This document shows positions 51,931 to 60,900 of a DNA stretch of 64,000 bases, piece after piece. The stretch's first letter is position 1. Each line of letters opens with the position of its first letter. The notes beneath the pieces were generated by a model that ran no database searches, was not told the DNA's origin, and saw only the letters and a list, made by a program, of their open reading frames with translations. The position numbers and the translations under genes were made by a program. The DNA is from JARRPM01 sp963792815 (GTDB taxonomy: Bacteria; Pseudomonadota; Gammaproteobacteria; Pseudomonadales; Halieaceae): the NCBI GenBank assembly GCA_963792815.1, contig CAWBXR010000011.1, positions 62,001 to 126,000 of the forward strand. The letters are read 5' to 3'.

Positions 51931-54297
51931 TTAGAACGTGTACTGGACCTCCAGGCTGTAGGTCATCGGCTCGTTGGCATAACCGCTGATCGCGCCGAAT
52001 TGATTGAGACGGGTCAGGCTGACCCAGGTCTCCTCCTCGGTCAGGTTCTTGCCGGCCATGATCACGCGGATATCCTGTGACGGGCTGAACCAGCTGAGGC
52101 TCGCATCTACCCGGTAGTAGGAGTCCGCCTGGGTGGCGCTGGTGTTGAAGACATCGTACTGGCGGCTGTCCACCCAGGAGTAGCTGCCCGAGAGCACGAA
52201 TTCACCCATTGATGCCGTATTCCAGGAATAACTCGCGTTGGTGAAGATCTTGTTTTTCGGCGCCTGGGTCAGCGGGTTGCCGGACAGGTCCTGCTCGCCG
52301 CCATCGGAATCACCTATGGTGTCCACGGCGCAGCAGAAGTTGGTGTACTCGCCGTCGATATAGCTGTAATTGGCCATCAGCGTAAGTGACTCGGTTGCCA
52401 GCCAGGTGGCCTCCACTTCAAAACCCTTCACTTCGGCCTTGTCGGCATTGACGATCTCCGGTACCGGCAGGTTCACGTCGTTCAGCGCATCCACGAGTAC
52501 TTGCATATCCTTGTAGTCGTAGAAGTAGGCGGCGGCATTTATCCGCAGCACATCGGCATAGGTGCCCTTGTAGCCGATCTCGTAGGAGATCACCTCTTCC
52601 GGGTCGAAGCTGGGATTTTCCTGCAGCGAGCCCAGCCGGAAGCCGCCGGCCTTGTAGCCGCTGGAGATGCTGGCGTACAGCATTTGTTCATCGCTGTACA
52701 TGTAGTCGATTACCGCGCGCCCGGAGACGTTGTCCCAGTCGTCATCAACCTTGCGATTGGCCACCTCGGGATCGGTTATCAGCAGGCCACAGCAGTTGGC
52801 GGGAAAGCCCAGTGCGCTCCAGATCGGCGGCAGAACATCGGCACCCGGGGCCGCGTAGGGGTCCGCCACCACGTACTGGGCCTCGTTGCCTTGCTTTTCA
52901 TCATAGGAGTAGCGGGCACCCAGGGTCAGTTTCCACTGGTCGTTGAAGCTGTAGTTGCCATCCGCGTAGACCGCGTAGGAGTCGACATCCAGGTCGCCGT
53001 TCTGCCAGTACTGCTCGGGCGCCGCGGGGTTGCGGTTGGGCTGTATTGCAGCGGGGTTCAACAGGTCGGTCTCCGGCACGGCATTTTGCAGGTAGTCGGC
53101 CTCCAGGCTGGAGATCGTGTAGGGCTGCTGGGTTTCCGAGTGGTAGTAATACACCCCGGTAACCCATTGCAGCGGGCCGTCTGTCGCGGAAATCAACTGC
53201 AGCTCATGGCTGTAGCTCTCGGAGTTCTGCGCCGCGCTTTCCACCACACGGACATCGGGGTTGGAGGTCGCCCCGAGATCACCGTTTTTCGCGCTGTAGT
53301 CGCCCTCGAAGTAGCCGCCGATATATTTTACCGTGACGTCGTCCAGGTCCCAGCTGATATGGGTGATGTACTTGTTGTTGTTGTAGTTCTTGGTCCGCAG
53401 TTCGTCGTTCTGGTCGACCTTGTAGCGGTCGCGTACCGCGGGGTTTTCCTTGCCCCACTGGTACTGCTCGGATAACAGGAAGCCGTCCTGGGTTTTCAGG
53501 GTCGGTTGGTAGGGCGTGATCAGGTAGCCGCCAAAATTGACGCCGCTGCTCAGGTCATCGGTGCGGTCGCTTGCCCAGCTCAGCCAGACATTGAGGTTGT
53601 CGGTGGCGTCCCAGCTCAGTTGCGCACCAAAGCCCGTATGGTCCTCGTCGAAGATATCCTTGCCGCCCCTGTTCTTGACGTAGCCGTCGTGGCTGTCTCC
53701 ATAGCCATACACGCGGTAGCCCAGGTCGTCGGTGATCGGGCCTGAGGAGGAGGCACCCCAGTTGAATTCACTGTAATTGCCGGCGGTTGCCCGCAGCTCG
53801 TGTTCAAACTCCTGGGTGGGCCGCTTTGAGGTGACGCTGACCGCGCCGCCGGTGGCGTTGCGCCCGAACAGGGTCCCTTGCGGGCCGCGCAACACGTCGA
53901 CCTGCTGGGTGGTAAGGGAATTGGCCCTGCCAAGTACCGTGATCTCCGAGGTGTAGATCTGGTCGAGATAGACGGCAACGCCCGGTTCGGTACCCAGGGA
54001 GTTGGTCACCCGGCCAATACCGCGCAGGAACAGGCGGTTGGGCGAGGTCCGCACTGACAGCGACGGCACTATGGCCTCGTAGTCCTCGCTGTTGCTGATG
54101 TTGAGGTCATCCATGGTGGAACCGCTGATGGCGGTGATAGCGATGGCGGTATCCTGGAGGTCTTCGGCCCGCTTCTGGGCGGTCACGATCACCTCTTCCA
54201 GCATTCCGGCCTCCTCGGCAACGGTGGGCAGACTGAAGATGGCCGCCAGCGTGGCGCTGTAGAGTGGGGTAAGTCTGGCTCGGGATACGGGTGTCAT
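51931..54297 (-). CDS. TonB-dependent outer-membrane receptor
   Basis: A 788-residue TonB-dependent transporter. After a signal peptide (RLTPLYSATLAAIFSLPTVA) come the TonB-box-like region (EEVIVTAQKRAEDLQD), the plug domain (LFLRGIGRVTNSLGTEPGVA, QQVDVLRGPQGTLFGRNATG) and a 22-strand barrel ending MTYSLEVQYTF with the terminal aromatic residue needed for outer-membrane insertion. The QKR-A-x-D-x-QD and RGPQGTLFG motifs mark the large SusC-unlike, sphingomonad/gammaproteobacterial catabolic branch rather than a classical siderophore receptor. Substrate unknown; a 187-nt leader with two palindromes separates it from the prolyl oligopeptidase gene. Confidence 0.93.
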   Translation of the reverse strand: MTPVSRARLTPLYSATLAAIFSLPTVAEEAGMLEEVIVTAQKRAEDLQDTAIAITAISGSTMDDLNISNSEDYEAIVPSLSVRTSPNRLFLRGIGRVTNSLGTEPGVAVYLDQIYTSEITVLGRANSLTTQQVDVLRGPQGTLFGRNATGGAVSVTSKRPTQEFEHELRATAGNYSEFNWGASSSGPITDDLGYRVYGYGDSHDGYVKNRGGKDIFDEDHTGFGAQLSWDATDNLNVWLSWASDRTDDLSSGVNFGGYLITPYQPTLKTQDGFLLSEQYQWGKENPAVRDRYKVDQNDELRTKNYNNNKYITHISWDLDDVTVKYIGGYFEGDYSAKNGDLGATSNPDVRVVESAAQNSESYSHELQLISATDGPLQWVTGVYYYHSETQQPYTISSLEADYLQNAVPETDLLNPAAIQPNRNPAAPEQYWQNGDLDVDSYAVYADGNYSFNDQWKLTLGARYSYDEKQGNEAQYVVADPYAAPGADVLPPIWSALGFPANCCGLLITDPEVANRKVDDDWDNVSGRAVIDYMYSDEQMLYASISSGYKAGGFRLGSLQENPSFDPEEVISYEIGYKGTYADVLRINAAAYFYDYKDMQVLVDALNDVNLPVPEIVNADKAEVKGFEVEATWLATESLTLMANYSYIDGEYTNFCCAVDTIGDSDGGEQDLSGNPLTQAPKNKIFTNASYSWNTASMGEFVLSGSYSWVDSRQYDVFNTSATQADSYYRVDASLSWFSPSQDIRVIMAGKNLTEEETWVSLTRLNQFGAISGYANEPMTYSLEVQYTF

Positions 54298-54375
54298 GGG
54301 TTATACCTCGTTTTTGCGTTTGCGGTGTTTAGAGCTTCACAGCCGCAAAAGGTAACCTGAAAGTTCGCCAGGCAC

Positions 54376-54411
54376 TTGTCGCACAGGTGACAACCCGATG
54401 TGATTAATCGG
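54376..54411. promoter_or_regulatory. Two adjacent palindromes in the receptor leader
   Basis: TTGTC-N8-GACAA (54376-54393) and CCGAT-N7-ATCGG (54395-54411) lie side by side 79-114 nt upstream of the TonB-dependent receptor start. Paired operators in this position could control the receptor gene. No regulator gene is adjacent, so the cognate factor is unknown. Confidence 0.35.
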
Positions 54412-54484
54412 TGATAATTTTCCTGTTCCTCATGACGTCGGGTCGACGGGGAGGCGCATCCAGCGGCACGCTGTGCGGGCCGGA

Positions 54485-56671
54485 CTATTTGCCCTTGAGC
54501 ATCCCCAGCTGCCACATCATGAAGATGCGCTGGTCCGCCACGTCGCGAATCTGCAGGTCCAGGGGTTTGCCGGCGCCGTGGCCCGCGTCCCGGTCCACCC
54601 AGAGCAGGATTGGCACCTGCTGCGGGTCTGAGGCGGAACTGGCCTGCATTAGTGCCGTCATTTTGCGGGCGTGCATGGGGTGAACGCGCTTGTCGTTCTC
54701 GCCTGCGGTAAACAATAACGCCGGGTATTTTATCCCTGGCCGGACGTTGTGGTAGGGCGAGTAGGCCCGCAGGAATTCAAATTGCTGTGCATCCTCGGCG
54801 GAGCCGTATTCCGGTACCCAGTAGCGCGCCATCAGGAACCGCTGGTAGCGCAGCATGTCCAGCAGCGGTACCGAGGAGATCACAGCGCCGAACAGCTCCG
54901 GGCGCTGTACCGCCACCGCGCCGGTCAGTAATCCGCCATTGGAGCCACCTGAAATTCCCAGCTGCCCGGGATTGGTATAGCCCTGCTTTACCAGCCATTC
55001 GGCCGCGGCAATGAAGTCATCGAAGACGTTCTGTTTCCGCCCCAGCATCCCCGCCGCATGCCAGTCGCTGCCGTACTCGCCACCGCCGCGCAGGTTGGCC
55101 ACCGCGTAGACGCCGCCGCCCTCGAACCAGGGAAACAGGGTGGCGGAGAAGCCGGGTGTCAGCGGTATGTTAAAACCCCCGTAGCCGTAGAGGATGGTGG
55201 GGTTCTTACCGTCGAGCTTCAGGCCCTTGCGGTGCACGATAAACATGGAGACAGGCGTGCCGTCCCGGGATGGGTACCACACCTGCTTTACTTCGATCGC
55301 ACGCGGGTCTACTGGCACCTCGGGCCTTGCCCACAATGTGCGTCCGGCGCGTTTCAGGTCCATGTGGTAGATGCTGCGCGGCATGTTGTAACTGGAAAAT
55401 GCCAGGAAGGCCTCGTTGCGATCCTCCGCAGTACTCAGTCCGGCGCTGCCGATTCCCGGCAGGTCCAGGTCACCCAGAGGCTTCCCCTGCAAATCAAACA
55501 GGCTGATTTTACTGTGGGCGTCCGCCAGGTAGTTGACGGCCACCACGTCACGGGAGAAGGATGTGCTGCGAATGACCGCATCCTCACGTTCCGGTACCAG
55601 GTCACGCCAGTTCCCATAGGCGGGGTCGGACAGGTCTATGACCGAGATCCGGCCGTTGGCTGCCTCAAGGGAATGCTGCAGGTAAAGTTTGTCACCTTTG
55701 AAAAGGCTCCCACCGATTCGTCCCTGCATGCCGACAGCTGCGGGTTGTAGCCTGAGCTCACCACTGCGTTGCCACTGCTCCAGGTCGGCTATCCACAGGT
55801 CCAGGCTGGCGGTACCGGTCCAGTAATAGGCCGCCATCCATTTGCCATCGCGGGAGACCAGAGCCCCGGGCCCCCAGGTGGTTTTCAGCGACTCCAGTTC
55901 TTCATCGGACTTGTCCAGGTCTCCATAGAAAAAACCCAGGTCGCGCTGGCGAAACAGCACCCTGTCCTGGCGGTGGTGCGTGCCCAGTCTGTGCAGTTTG
56001 ACAGTGTAGGAGTAAGGGTCGTCCAGGTCTTCCAGACGCCTGTAGTAGAAGCCACTGTTGTCCTCCAGCCAGCGGACCAGGCCCACCTTTCCGGGTATCT
56101 CCTCGGCCAGCCAGTCGCCGCTGTCGACGTCCATTACATAGAGGACGCTGTTCTCGTCCCCCGACCGGTACATGCCGAAAGCCATCAGCTTCCCGTCGTC
56201 ACTCGGCCCTGTCCATGCCACCGTCGTCAGCCCTGTGGGGTCGATGGCCTGCGGGTCCAGCAATACCCGGTCCCTGCCGTCGAGGCTGTCGCGCACATAG
56301 TGCACGGCCTGGGGCTGGCCGCCCTCCCGGCGGCTGTAGAAGTAGCGCTTCCCGTACATTCCAGGTGCCGAAATAGCCGGCACCTCCATTAACTGTCGCA
56401 GTCGTTTTTCCAGTGCTCCCCGGCCAGGCAGGTTATCGAGCACCTCGCGGGTGTACGCGTTCTGCCGGTCTGTCCAGGCGGCGACTTCCTCGGTGATCTC
56501 ACCCTGATCGTTGCCCTCCAGCCAGCGGTAGGGGTCCACGATCGTGGTGCCGTGCAGGGTTGAATTGACAGGCCGCTGTATGGTTTGCGGCACCTCAGCC
56601 AGTGCCGGGGCCGTCAGTGAGGCCAGCAGTGCACAAAGCGCGTACAGTGGGGTGAGTTTGTGCCTGATCAT
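54485..56671 (-). CDS. Prolyl oligopeptidase (S9A family), exported
   Basis: A 728-residue serine peptidase of the prolyl oligopeptidase family, cleaving short peptides after proline. A signal peptide (HKLTPLYALCALLASLTAPA) indicates periplasmic location. The N-terminal propeller (DPYRWLEGND, then WTGPSDDGKLMAFGM) precedes the hydrolase domain, with ISGGSNGGLLTGA (Ser577), a likely aspartate in LLFTAGENDKRVHPMHARKM, and the histidine in DRDAGHGAG (His698). Its start overlaps the mltF stop by ATGA (56668-56671), so the two are translated together, possibly to process peptides released from the wall or from outside. The TonB receptor follows downstream. Confidence 0.92.
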   Translation of the reverse strand: MIRHKLTPLYALCALLASLTAPALAEVPQTIQRPVNSTLHGTTIVDPYRWLEGNDQGEITEEVAAWTDRQNAYTREVLDNLPGRGALEKRLRQLMEVPAISAPGMYGKRYFYSRREGGQPQAVHYVRDSLDGRDRVLLDPQAIDPTGLTTVAWTGPSDDGKLMAFGMYRSGDENSVLYVMDVDSGDWLAEEIPGKVGLVRWLEDNSGFYYRRLEDLDDPYSYTVKLHRLGTHHRQDRVLFRQRDLGFFYGDLDKSDEELESLKTTWGPGALVSRDGKWMAAYYWTGTASLDLWIADLEQWQRSGELRLQPAAVGMQGRIGGSLFKGDKLYLQHSLEAANGRISVIDLSDPAYGNWRDLVPEREDAVIRSTSFSRDVVAVNYLADAHSKISLFDLQGKPLGDLDLPGIGSAGLSTAEDRNEAFLAFSSYNMPRSIYHMDLKRAGRTLWARPEVPVDPRAIEVKQVWYPSRDGTPVSMFIVHRKGLKLDGKNPTILYGYGGFNIPLTPGFSATLFPWFEGGGVYAVANLRGGGEYGSDWHAAGMLGRKQNVFDDFIAAAEWLVKQGYTNPGQLGISGGSNGGLLTGAVAVQRPELFGAVISSVPLLDMLRYQRFLMARYWVPEYGSAEDAQQFEFLRAYSPYHNVRPGIKYPALLFTAGENDKRVHPMHARKMTALMQASSASDPQQVPILLWVDRDAGHGAGKPLDLQIRDVADQRIFMMWQLGMLKGK

Positions 56672-58167
56672 TGTGGGTAAACCGGCTTGTCCATCTCAGC
56701 GGCCAGGCGAAAAGCCATCCAGTACTTCATGATATTGCGCACGTAGTCCACATTGTGCCGGCCGACCTCTCGGGCGGAAACCAGCTCCACATTGTTGAAC
56801 CAGACATTCGGGTCCAGCCCCTGGGCTTCCGCCGTGCGCCGCAGCGCCTGTACTCGCGTCGGACCGGCGTTATAGGCGGCAATAGCCAGCAGGTGCTGAT
56901 TCAGCGGGGTGATGTCCGGGTCTCCGAAATAATCGTCGGCCAGGTGCCGCAGGTACTTCACCCCGGCGTGGATGTTGTTCCCCATACTGGTCTTTACGTC
57001 GACAATGTTGACCGGATCACCTTTTGCCGTGGCGGGTTTGATCTGCATGACCCCCACGGCTCCGCTGCGGTTGCGGGTAGCCTGGTCGAGCCTTGACTCC
57101 TGGTAGCCCTGGGCCACCAGCAACAGCGCGTCGAAGTCGTACTCTTTGCCGTATTTGCGGAACAGCGGAAGGGTCTTTTCGAAGCGCTTGCGATCGACGC
57201 TTGCATTCGGGTTCTGTACCCAGGGGTTGTCCTTGAAATAGCGCTTGAACACCACGTTGCCGAACAGGGTCCCGAGCCCGTGGGTTTTCTGGAATGCGGT
57301 AAGTGCGGCAACCAGCTGCGGGCTGTTCTTGCGCACCGCGGGTCCCAGCAGACCACCCTCGCTGAGAGCGATATCACCGCGCACTGTAAGCCCACCCATG
57401 GCTTCCGACCAGAACTGTGCCAGGTAGTCATCTGCCACCGTGATATTCTGGACACCGGTTGCGACCAGCTCCAGGATGTCCTCAACCTCGAGGTTCTCAT
57501 CGGCCTCGACAATTTTCACTGCCGGCTTGCCGGCAGATCTCAGGCGTTCGTTCAGGTTCTGGAGGGTCTCGTGGTAGCTGCTGGAGAGGCGGATGAAAAC
57601 GCGCTGCCCGGACAGGTCCTCAATGGACTCCAGCCGGGGCCCGTCCGGGCCAGTGACTATTACCTCTGCCACCGCGAATGACGAGTGAGTCACAAAGTCC
57701 ACCTCGGACTTTCTTGCCTTGGTGGCGGTCAGCCCCGCGATGGCGATATCACCCAGGCCCTCGACGATGCCGGGGATCAATTGGTCACGGGCTGTCGGCA
57801 GATAGACCACTGTCAACCGAAAGGGCTTGCCGCCGCCGGGCCTTTTTCTCAGCTCCTTGGCAAAGGATTCCATGAACTCGTATGCCAGGCCTATCGGTCT
57901 TGCCCCCTCATAGAAAAAGTAGGTTTTGCTATAGGGAACCAGTACCCGGATGTAGCCCCGCTTGCGTATGGCGTCGAGGTCACCGGTGAGGCGCTCCGAG
58001 CGGAACCTGCGCTCCAGCGCCTCCAGGCCCTTTTCTTCGCTTGCTTCCTCGCCCGTTTCCATGCCCGGGTCTGCGTCAGTCGCGCCGGCCTGGTCGGAAT
58101 TGTCGCAGGCTGGCAGCACCAGTAAAGCAACGAGTGCGAGGAGCATAATCAAAACCCGGCAACGCAT
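56668..58167 (-). CDS. mltF: Membrane-bound lytic transglycosylase F (MltF)
   Basis: A 499-residue lipoprotein with a lipobox (LLVLPAC, Cys at about residue 21). It combines an ABC-type substrate-binding-like domain (about residues 60-300, RKRGYIRVLVPYSKTYFFYE, VEGLGDIAIAGLTATKAR) with an SLT lysozyme-like domain (about 340-470). Glu357 in AQGYQESRLDQ is the catalytic acid; GAVGVMQIKPATA and AIAAYNAGPTRVQALRR complete the family pattern. It cleaves the glycan backbone of peptidoglycan, with the regulatory domain sensing muropeptides in characterised members. ATG 58167 has GGAGAG upstream. Translationally coupled to the prolyl oligopeptidase gene. Confidence 0.9.
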   Translation of the reverse strand: MRCRVLIMLLALVALLVLPACDNSDQAGATDADPGMETGEEASEEKGLEALERRFRSERLTGDLDAIRKRGYIRVLVPYSKTYFFYEGARPIGLAYEFMESFAKELRKRPGGGKPFRLTVVYLPTARDQLIPGIVEGLGDIAIAGLTATKARKSEVDFVTHSSFAVAEVIVTGPDGPRLESIEDLSGQRVFIRLSSSYHETLQNLNERLRSAGKPAVKIVEADENLEVEDILELVATGVQNITVADDYLAQFWSEAMGGLTVRGDIALSEGGLLGPAVRKNSPQLVAALTAFQKTHGLGTLFGNVVFKRYFKDNPWVQNPNASVDRKRFEKTLPLFRKYGKEYDFDALLLVAQGYQESRLDQATRNRSGAVGVMQIKPATAKGDPVNIVDVKTSMGNNIHAGVKYLRHLADDYFGDPDITPLNQHLLAIAAYNAGPTRVQALRRTAEAQGLDPNVWFNNVELVSAREVGRHNVDYVRNIMKYWMAFRLAAEMDKPVYPQ

Positions 58168-58355
58168 ATTAACTCTCCAGCTGTTCAGCGACCGCCCGAT
58201 GGGCTGAATAAATGGCTTCGTCCGGTATACCTGGTTCCCGGAGTCTGAATTGGCTATCGAACCCCGGCACTGTATTCCTCACTGGTCGATAGATCATAAA
58301 GCAATCTGTCGCCAAGCCAAGGTTTCACCCGTTCCGTTGAAGATGGTCGCGGGGG

Positions 58356-58372
58356 ATATTACCCGGTAATAT
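58356..58372. promoter_or_regulatory. 17-bp palindrome upstream of cytochrome b561
   Basis: ATATTAC-CCG-GTAATAT is a perfect 7-bp-arm palindrome, flanked by GGG on the left and CCC on the right. It lies 77-93 nt before the cytochrome b561 start and about 190 nt upstream of mltF. Likely an operator; no adjacent regulator gene identifies the protein. The remainder of this 281-nt gap contains a small hairpin (CCCTG/CAGGG near 58390-58415) and no gene. Confidence 0.45.
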
Positions 58373-58448
58373 TGCCCGGACGATCTGGACAACCCTGCTC
58401 CGAACAGGGATGATCGCGGCCCTGTACATTCCCCTGTGGAGAACGGTT

Positions 58449-58994
58449 ATGGGTTTGACCAATACGAACGACCGCTACGGCTCGTTGTTCATAGCGATGC
58501 ACTGGCTGATGTTTCTGCTTTTGATTGGCGTTTACGCGTGTATTGAGCTGCGCGAACTGTATCCCAAGGGCAGTGACCCCAGGAATGCCCTTAAGGCCTG
58601 GCATTTTACTCTCGGGCTGACTGTTTTTGCCCTGGTCTGGCTGCGTCTCGCGCTGCGCCTGTCCCAGGTAACGCCGTCCATCACGCCCCCGATACCGGGA
58701 TGGCAGAACCACCTGTCGAAGCTTGTGCACTTCGCCCTGTATGCCCTGATGATCATGATGCCCCTGGCCGGCTGGCTGATACTCAGCGGGGAGGGCAAGG
58801 CAATACCCTTTTACGGCATGGAGCTTCCGGCGCTGATGGCCAAGAATAAGGACCTTGCCCATACCCTGGAGGAGATACATGAAACAGCCGGCCAGGTTGG
58901 CTATTTCCTGATCGGTTTGCATGCAGTGGCGAGCCTGTACCACCACTACTTTATGCGCGACAACACGCTCAAGCGGATGTTGCCGGGCGGATAG
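58449..58994 (+). CDS. Cytochrome b561-type diheme membrane protein
   Basis: A 181-residue four-helix inner-membrane cytochrome b of the prokaryotic b561 (CybB) family, moving electrons between quinol and another carrier. Histidines in IAMHWLMFLLLIGV, KAWHFTLGLTVF, KLVHFALYALMI and GLHAVASLYHHYF fit the diheme ligand pattern in the transmembrane segments. ATG 58449 has GGAG eight nt upstream; an in-frame ATG at 58410 would add 13 residues. It is monocistronic, with the palindromic operator candidate upstream and a DUF885 protein gene downstream. Confidence 0.87.
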   Translation: MGLTNTNDRYGSLFIAMHWLMFLLLIGVYACIELRELYPKGSDPRNALKAWHFTLGLTVFALVWLRLALRLSQVTPSITPPIPGWQNHLSKLVHFALYALMIMMPLAGWLILSGEGKAIPFYGMELPALMAKNKDLAHTLEEIHETAGQVGYFLIGLHAVASLYHHYFMRDNTLKRMLPGG

Positions 58995-59041
58995 CAACTA
59001 GAGCCCCGCTTGCCGATGCGGTAATGCGGGGTCTCTCGTCA

Positions 59042-60808
59042 ATGGATACCAATCTCATGCGCAGTTTTTTCCTGGCAGGTGCGCTTGTCGCGCTGGCAGT
59101 CTCAACCCCTGTTTTTGCCGATGCGAACAGTGACCTGGAGAATCTGGTCGAGGACTACTGGGCAGACAATCTCAGGGAATCCCCTGTTTTCGCCAGTTCC
59201 CTGGGAATTGATACATACGCCAATGAGCTTGGCGACTACACATTGGCGGGTCAGGCAAGGCAGGCCGCATCTGCGGCGGTTTTTCTGCAAAAACTGCGGT
59301 CGATCCCCAGGGGCCAGCTCAGTACCGATGCCACGGTGGAGTACGACATCCTCGAACGCAGGCTGAGTGAGACGGTGGAGGCCGATGGCATGGGCCAGCG
59401 GGCAATTAATTTCACCAACCGTTCCGGCTGGCACCAGGACGTGGCGGGTATGGCCGATAGACTGCCATTTGCCAACAAGGCGGATTTTGAGAGCTACAAT
59501 AATCGGTTGCGACAGTATGCCCGGGTGAACGATGAGGCAATCGCGGTGGCGAATGTGGCGATCGACGGTGGTTATACACTTCCCTGCGATGCCCTGGACG
59601 GTTACGAAAATAGCATCACAGGGCTTATAACCGAGGATCCCTCCGCCTCGCGATTCTACGCGCCGTATTCCCGGATGCGCCCCGACGGCGTGAGCGCGGC
59701 GGATTTCGCGGCGCTGGCGCAGCAGGCCGCCGGAGCCATCGGTTCAGTTGTCAATCCGGCCTTGCAAAAGCATGCCGACTGGTACCTTGAAAGTTACCGG
59801 CCCGCCTGTAACAAGGCGCCGGGCGTATCGTCGCAGCCCGGCGGCGAGCAGTATTATGAATTCCGAGTGCGCCAGCAGACGACGACCGGACTTACTGCCA
59901 ACGAGATTCACGATATCGGTCTAGCCGAGGTGGCGCGCATACGCGCCGAAATGGTCGCCGTGGCGAAAGCTGCAGGTTACGACAGCCGGGAGGCCTTTAT
60001 CGAGCATCTGCGAACCGATCCGCAGTACTACGCCACGACCCCCGAAGAGCTGATGGAAAAGGTTGCCCGGGAGACCAAGACGATTGACGGTAATATGCCC
60101 GCGCTGTTTGGCAAGCTGCCGCGTCTGCCCTACGGCATAAAGGAGGTCCCGGCAGAGACCGCCGAGGGCACTACAACTGCCTATTACATGCGCGGTTCGC
60201 CCGAGATTGGCATTGCGGGCTTCTACTATGTGAATACGTCGAAACTGGACCAGCGCCCCCTGTGGGAAATTCCCGCCCTGTCACTGCACGAGGCCGTGCC
60301 GGGCCATCATCACCAGATTGCCCTGCAACAGGAACTGCCACTGTCGGATTTCCGCAAACACGGGGCATTCTTCACCGCTTTTGTGGAGGGCTGGGCTTTG
60401 TATGCCGAGCGGTTGGGGATCGACATGGGGCTGTACAACACCCCTCCGAAAGAGATGGGCCGGCTGTCCTATGAAATGTGGCGCGCCTGTCGCCTGGTCG
60501 TAGATACCGGTATCCACGCCAAGGGCTGGAGCAAGGCACAGGCCATTGCCTATATGCAGGATAATACCGCCCTGTCGGAGGCCAATATCGAGGCCGAAGT
60601 GAATCGTTACATCAGCTGGCCGGGACAGGCTCTTGCCTACAAGATGGGCGAGTTGAAAATTCGTGAATTGCGCCGGTACGCGTCAGAACAGCTGGGTGAG
60701 AAGTTCAACCTTGCGGCGTTTCACGACGTGGTGCTGGACCAGGGGGCCGTGCCGCTTGATGTGCTGGATGCCAGGGTCAAGAAGTGGGTGGCAGGCGAGC
60801 AAAAGTAA
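59042..60808 (+). CDS. DUF885 family protein, metallopeptidase-like, exported
   Basis: A 588-residue exported protein of the DUF885 family. A signal peptide (MRSFFLAGALVALAVSTPVF) starts shortly after the chosen ATG; in-frame ATGs at 59024 and 59057 are alternatives. The C-terminal half has the zinc-peptidase-like HEAVPGHHHQ (His416 first) with FVEGWALYAERLG downstream as the likely third ligand, the arrangement found in DUF885 and resembling M32-like carboxypeptidases. It is likely a periplasmic peptidase. It stands alone between cytochrome b561 and the convergent DUF3604 gene, with a hairpin terminator after it. Confidence 0.85.
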   Translation: MDTNLMRSFFLAGALVALAVSTPVFADANSDLENLVEDYWADNLRESPVFASSLGIDTYANELGDYTLAGQARQAASAAVFLQKLRSIPRGQLSTDATVEYDILERRLSETVEADGMGQRAINFTNRSGWHQDVAGMADRLPFANKADFESYNNRLRQYARVNDEAIAVANVAIDGGYTLPCDALDGYENSITGLITEDPSASRFYAPYSRMRPDGVSAADFAALAQQAAGAIGSVVNPALQKHADWYLESYRPACNKAPGVSSQPGGEQYYEFRVRQQTTTGLTANEIHDIGLAEVARIRAEMVAVAKAAGYDSREAFIEHLRTDPQYYATTPEELMEKVARETKTIDGNMPALFGKLPRLPYGIKEVPAETAEGTTTAYYMRGSPEIGIAGFYYVNTSKLDQRPLWEIPALSLHEAVPGHHHQIALQQELPLSDFRKHGAFFTAFVEGWALYAERLGIDMGLYNTPPKEMGRLSYEMWRACRLVVDTGIHAKGWSKAQAIAYMQDNTALSEANIEAEVNRYISWPGQALAYKMGELKIRELRRYASEQLGEKFNLAAFHDVVLDQGAVPLDVLDARVKKWVAGEQK

Positions 60809-60839
60809 GCTGCGGCGCAGGCAGCCTCCAGGGGAGTTA

Positions 60840-60859
60840 AGGCCGAATTCATTCGGCCT
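60840..60859. terminator. Bidirectional terminator between DUF885 and DUF3604 genes
   Basis: A perfect 8-bp stem (AGGCCGAA/TTCGGCCT) with a 4-nt loop lies 32 nt past the DUF885 stop and 41 nt from the DUF3604 stop on the other strand. A second GC-rich inverted repeat (GGCGGG/CCCGCC) follows at 60863-60890. T runs are absent, so the position is the main evidence. Confidence 0.5.
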
Positions 60860-60900
60860 GATGGCGGGCTCGCGGTGCCGGGCGCCCGCCAGATCAGCCA

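Noticed and set aside
52501..53475. A 324-codon plus-strand open frame opposite the TonB-dependent receptor.
   Set aside because: Valine/glycine-rich shadow of the receptor coding sequence; no recognisable domain or ribosome-binding site.
56668..58167. Reading the gene as a solute-binding protein of an ABC transporter.
   Set aside because: The binding-protein domain is followed by an SLT lysozyme-like domain with a catalytic glutamate; no ABC transporter genes adjoin. It is MltF.
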